A stretch of DNA of 7,581 bases, from assembly GCA_937897365.1 (NCBI GenBank), contig CALCOP010000013.1, positions 1-7,581 of the forward strand. Reading direction: 5' to 3'. Positions 6,383 to 7,581 of the stretch are shown here, in pieces. Source of the stretch: an uncultured euryarchaeote (GTDB lineage: Archaea; Thermoplasmatota; Poseidoniia; Poseidoniales; Poseidoniaceae). Every line of letters starts with the position of its first letter. Position 1 is the first letter of the stretch. Below the pieces are notes generated by a model, which saw nothing but the letters and a program-made list of their open reading frames with translations, made no database searches and was not told the DNA's origin. A program made the translations under genes and the position numbers.

Positions 6383-7378
6383 TCAATTGATTGGTAGTGC
6401 CAAGTTTTTTTGCCGTTGCATCAATTTGTTGAACAATGGTGGAATCAATGCAAGCCAGAACATACCGTAGTATCCTGCAGGGAGTTGAGGTGCCTCATCA
6501 TGAACCGTCAAGCGCTCGTATGAGGTGCTGGATTTGAGATGATGAGATGGATGTAACGGAAGTTCCAACAGTGTCCATCGAGAGAGTCGCCGGCGACTTT
6601 CCCAAGCATGAGTTGCATTTGGTCGCTCGTTCATTCCACGCCGCAAACCATGATGTTGGATATAATTTACAAACTCCAAGAGGTAAATTGCAACAGCTGC
6701 TTGGCCTATGAAGGCAGCGAGGTATGGCAAACCTACGATTGCCAATCCAATCAAAAACACCACTTCGAATGCCAATGAGTTTCGAGTATCGAGTGGACGT
6801 GCTTTGTAAGCACCTCTCACTTGTCGAGGTAATGTTTGCAGAACATGATAGTAAACACCTCGTCCCCACGGGGATGATGTTGGATCGACATCACGAGCCC
6901 AGTGTTTGTGATGTGTGTGGTTATGTTCGGTGGTAAAGTGCAGGTAAAGTACGCAAAACAGTGACAGTCGTGCACTTCTCCAACTCATTGATCTTTGTCG
7001 TCGATGTCCTAATTCATGGGCGGCAACGATTCCTGATGCACCGTTGGAAAGGCCTGCTGAAAGAATCCCTAAAGTCGAAAATATCGTAAGTCCATCCAAT
7101 GAAATTCGCCAGAACAGTGCGATAAGAACAAGTGGCACACACCATGCATGAAGATGAGCGATAATGTTGTGAATTTTCCCTTCTTGTAACGGATCTGTGG
7201 ATGATGACTCACCGAGTATCAGTTCGAGGAATGGATAGACTCCAAGCAGAAGGACCAATGTCGTGGCCATCCAAACACCACCAAACCAAAGAGAAACAAG
7301 TGTCACAAATGGAGTGAGCAGCCCCCATAAGTGTGGAATCCACTTCTGGCTCATGGTTTTGCTATGTCGGCGGTCCAT
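6383..7378 (-). CDS. AlkB-like di-iron membrane hydroxylase (fatty acid desaturase superfamily)
   Basis: This is an integral membrane protein of 331 residues with the histidine boxes of the AlkB/XylM branch: H121-E-L-G-H125, E151-H-N-H-T-H-H157, N238-Y-I-Q-H-H-G244 and L-P-L-H276-P-S-H279-H280. These match the AlkB signatures HELxHK, EHNxGHH, NYxEHYGL and LQxHxxHH, so the protein probably hydroxylates an alkane, fatty acyl or related lipid terminus using O2 and a two-iron centre. Hydrophobic segments lie near 16-55, 72-116, 203-240 and 303-318. It is shorter than typical bacterial AlkB (about 400 residues) and lacks a fused rubredoxin; no electron donor is encoded nearby. Q241 and H243 replace the usual Glu and Tyr of the third box. 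The start may instead be the ATG at 7354 (residue 9). Substrate is not predictable; a desaturase or steroid/carotenoid hydroxylase-like role is possible. Confidence 0.85.
   Translation of the reverse strand: MDRRHSKTMSQKWIPHLWGLLTPFVTLVSLWFGGVWMATTLVLLLGVYPFLELILGESSSTDPLQEGKIHNIIAHLHAWCVPLVLIALFWRISLDGLTIFSTLGILSAGLSNGASGIVAAHELGHRRQRSMSWRSARLSLFCVLYLHFTTEHNHTHHKHWARDVDPTSSPWGRGVYYHVLQTLPRQVRGAYKARPLDTRNSLAFEVVFLIGLAIVGLPYLAAFIGQAAVAIYLLEFVNYIQHHGLRRGMNERPNATHAWESRRRLSRWTLLELPLHPSHHLKSSTSYERLTVHDEAPQLPAGYYGMFWLALIPPLFNKLMQRQKNLALPIN
6405..6411 (+). terminator. T7 run, probable terminator for tRNA-Arg, inside the convergent AlkB-like gene
   Basis: Seven consecutive T residues lie 26 bases past the tRNA 3' end, a good archaeal T-run terminator. 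They fall inside the last codons of the minus-strand hydroxylase, where the complementary A-run encodes part of Q-K-N. No equivalent T-run is visible on the minus strand just past the hydroxylase stop. Confidence 0.45.
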
Positions 7379-7384
7379 GTAAAG
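7378..7384 (-). promoter_or_regulatory. Possible TATA box if the AlkB-like protein starts at 7354
   Basis: On the minus strand the element reads CTTTACA, centred 27 bases before the ATG at 7354. This matches the TATA-to-ATG spacing of the giant surface-protein gene and shares CTTTA with the element before the phosphatase. If real, the message would be leaderless from 7354. An alternative is an upstream A/T-rich promoter near 7452-7466 with a longer leader. Confidence 0.3.
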
Positions 7385-7539
7385 GCTGTCATTCTACGAG
7401 TTTCTATCAGCTCATTTGAGAGAGCATCGTCGAAAATACCGTTTTTTACACATCAAAATTATCTTTTTTTGCAGCATTTGATTCAATGCTTTAACCCGAT
7501 GCTATCATATATGGATGGTTGGTGGCATGCTCGTTCACC
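7379..7539. other. Divergent intergenic region with T-runs
   Basis: This 161-base AT-rich spacer holds T6 at 7442-7447 and T7 at 7464-7470 on the plus strand (A-runs when read from the hydroxylase side), and a TATA-like ATATAT at 7507-7512. It probably contains the promoters of both flanking genes. No RNA gene or repeat is recognised. Confidence 0.5.
7507..7512 (+). promoter_or_regulatory. TATA-like element before the right-edge gene
   Basis: ATATAT is centred about 30 bases before the ATG at 7540, compatible with a start of transcription a few bases before that ATG. Confidence 0.4.
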
Positions 7540-7581
7540 ATGAAGCGAGGCTCACGTGCTTGGAAAAAAACCGGTAACCAA
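7540..7581 (+). CDS. Probable start of a gene running off the window (14 codons)
   Basis: An ATG at 7540 opens a frame that stays open to the window end and encodes MKRGSRAWKKTGNQ, a basic N-terminus. The TATA-like element at 7507-7512 is suitably placed for a nearly leaderless message, and the region is divergent from the hydroxylase. The fragment is too short to name. It could also be a chance open stretch, since random sequence of this length is often open. Confidence 0.4.
   Translation, partial: MKRGSRAWKKTGNQ

Noticed and set aside
6285..6470. Plus-strand frame of 61 codons
   Set aside because: It reads straight through tRNA-Arg and into the antisense of the hydroxylase gene; no coding features.
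6498..6869. Minus-strand frame of 123 codons
   Set aside because: It is an alternative frame inside the hydroxylase, whose four histidine boxes fix the true reading frame.
7331..7543. Plus-strand frame across the hydroxylase start and the intergenic region
   Set aside because: It begins inside the antisense of the hydroxylase N-terminus, crosses T-runs and promoter-like sequence, and shows no domain.

Overview
The window most resembles a fragment of a marine planktonic archaeon, and I favour Marine Group II Euryarchaeota (Candidatus Poseidoniales) or a close relative. The reasons are an AT-leaning composition, TATA-like boxes about 27 nt upstream of start codons (leaderless archaeal transcription), short T-runs in place of hairpin terminators, a tRNA gene with no encoded CCA, and a giant secreted protein with thrombospondin-3-like Asp-rich repeats and many N-glycosylation sequons. 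The assignment is inference; no rRNA or universal marker is present.

Layout. Bases 1-54 hold the 5' part of a tRNA-Ala(GGC) on the minus strand, cut by the window edge. Bases 183-1046 (+) encode a PPP-family metallophosphatase, followed by a T-run and then a clear TATA box. Bases 1102-5622 (+) encode a 1506-residue single-pass surface protein: signal peptide, 14 beta-propeller-like blades, two probable beta-sandwich domains, a Cys/Asp-rich calcium-binding stalk, a sequon-rich linker, one transmembrane helix, and a cytoplasmic tail with an EF-hand loop and two SEC-C zinc motifs. Sixty-seven bases later, 5690-6253 (+) encodes a small HEXXH zinc protease with a C-terminal zinc ribbon (SprT-like), possibly on the same transcript. 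A complete tRNA-Arg(TCT) lies at 6307-6379 (+). Bases 6383-7378 (-) encode an AlkB-type di-iron membrane hydroxylase whose stop codon ends 3 nt from the tRNA. A short divergent intergenic region follows, and the first 14 codons of a further gene probably begin at 7540.

How the genes relate. No classical pathway operon is visible. The phosphatase, the surface protein and the AlkB-like enzyme each appear to have their own promoter. Only the surface protein and the protease are close and co-oriented without an obvious terminator between them. The most unusual object is the surface protein, which joins a very large calcium-binding ectodomain to a cytoplasmic tail ending in two SEC-C motifs. I know of no named system with this architecture, but I cannot search for one here.
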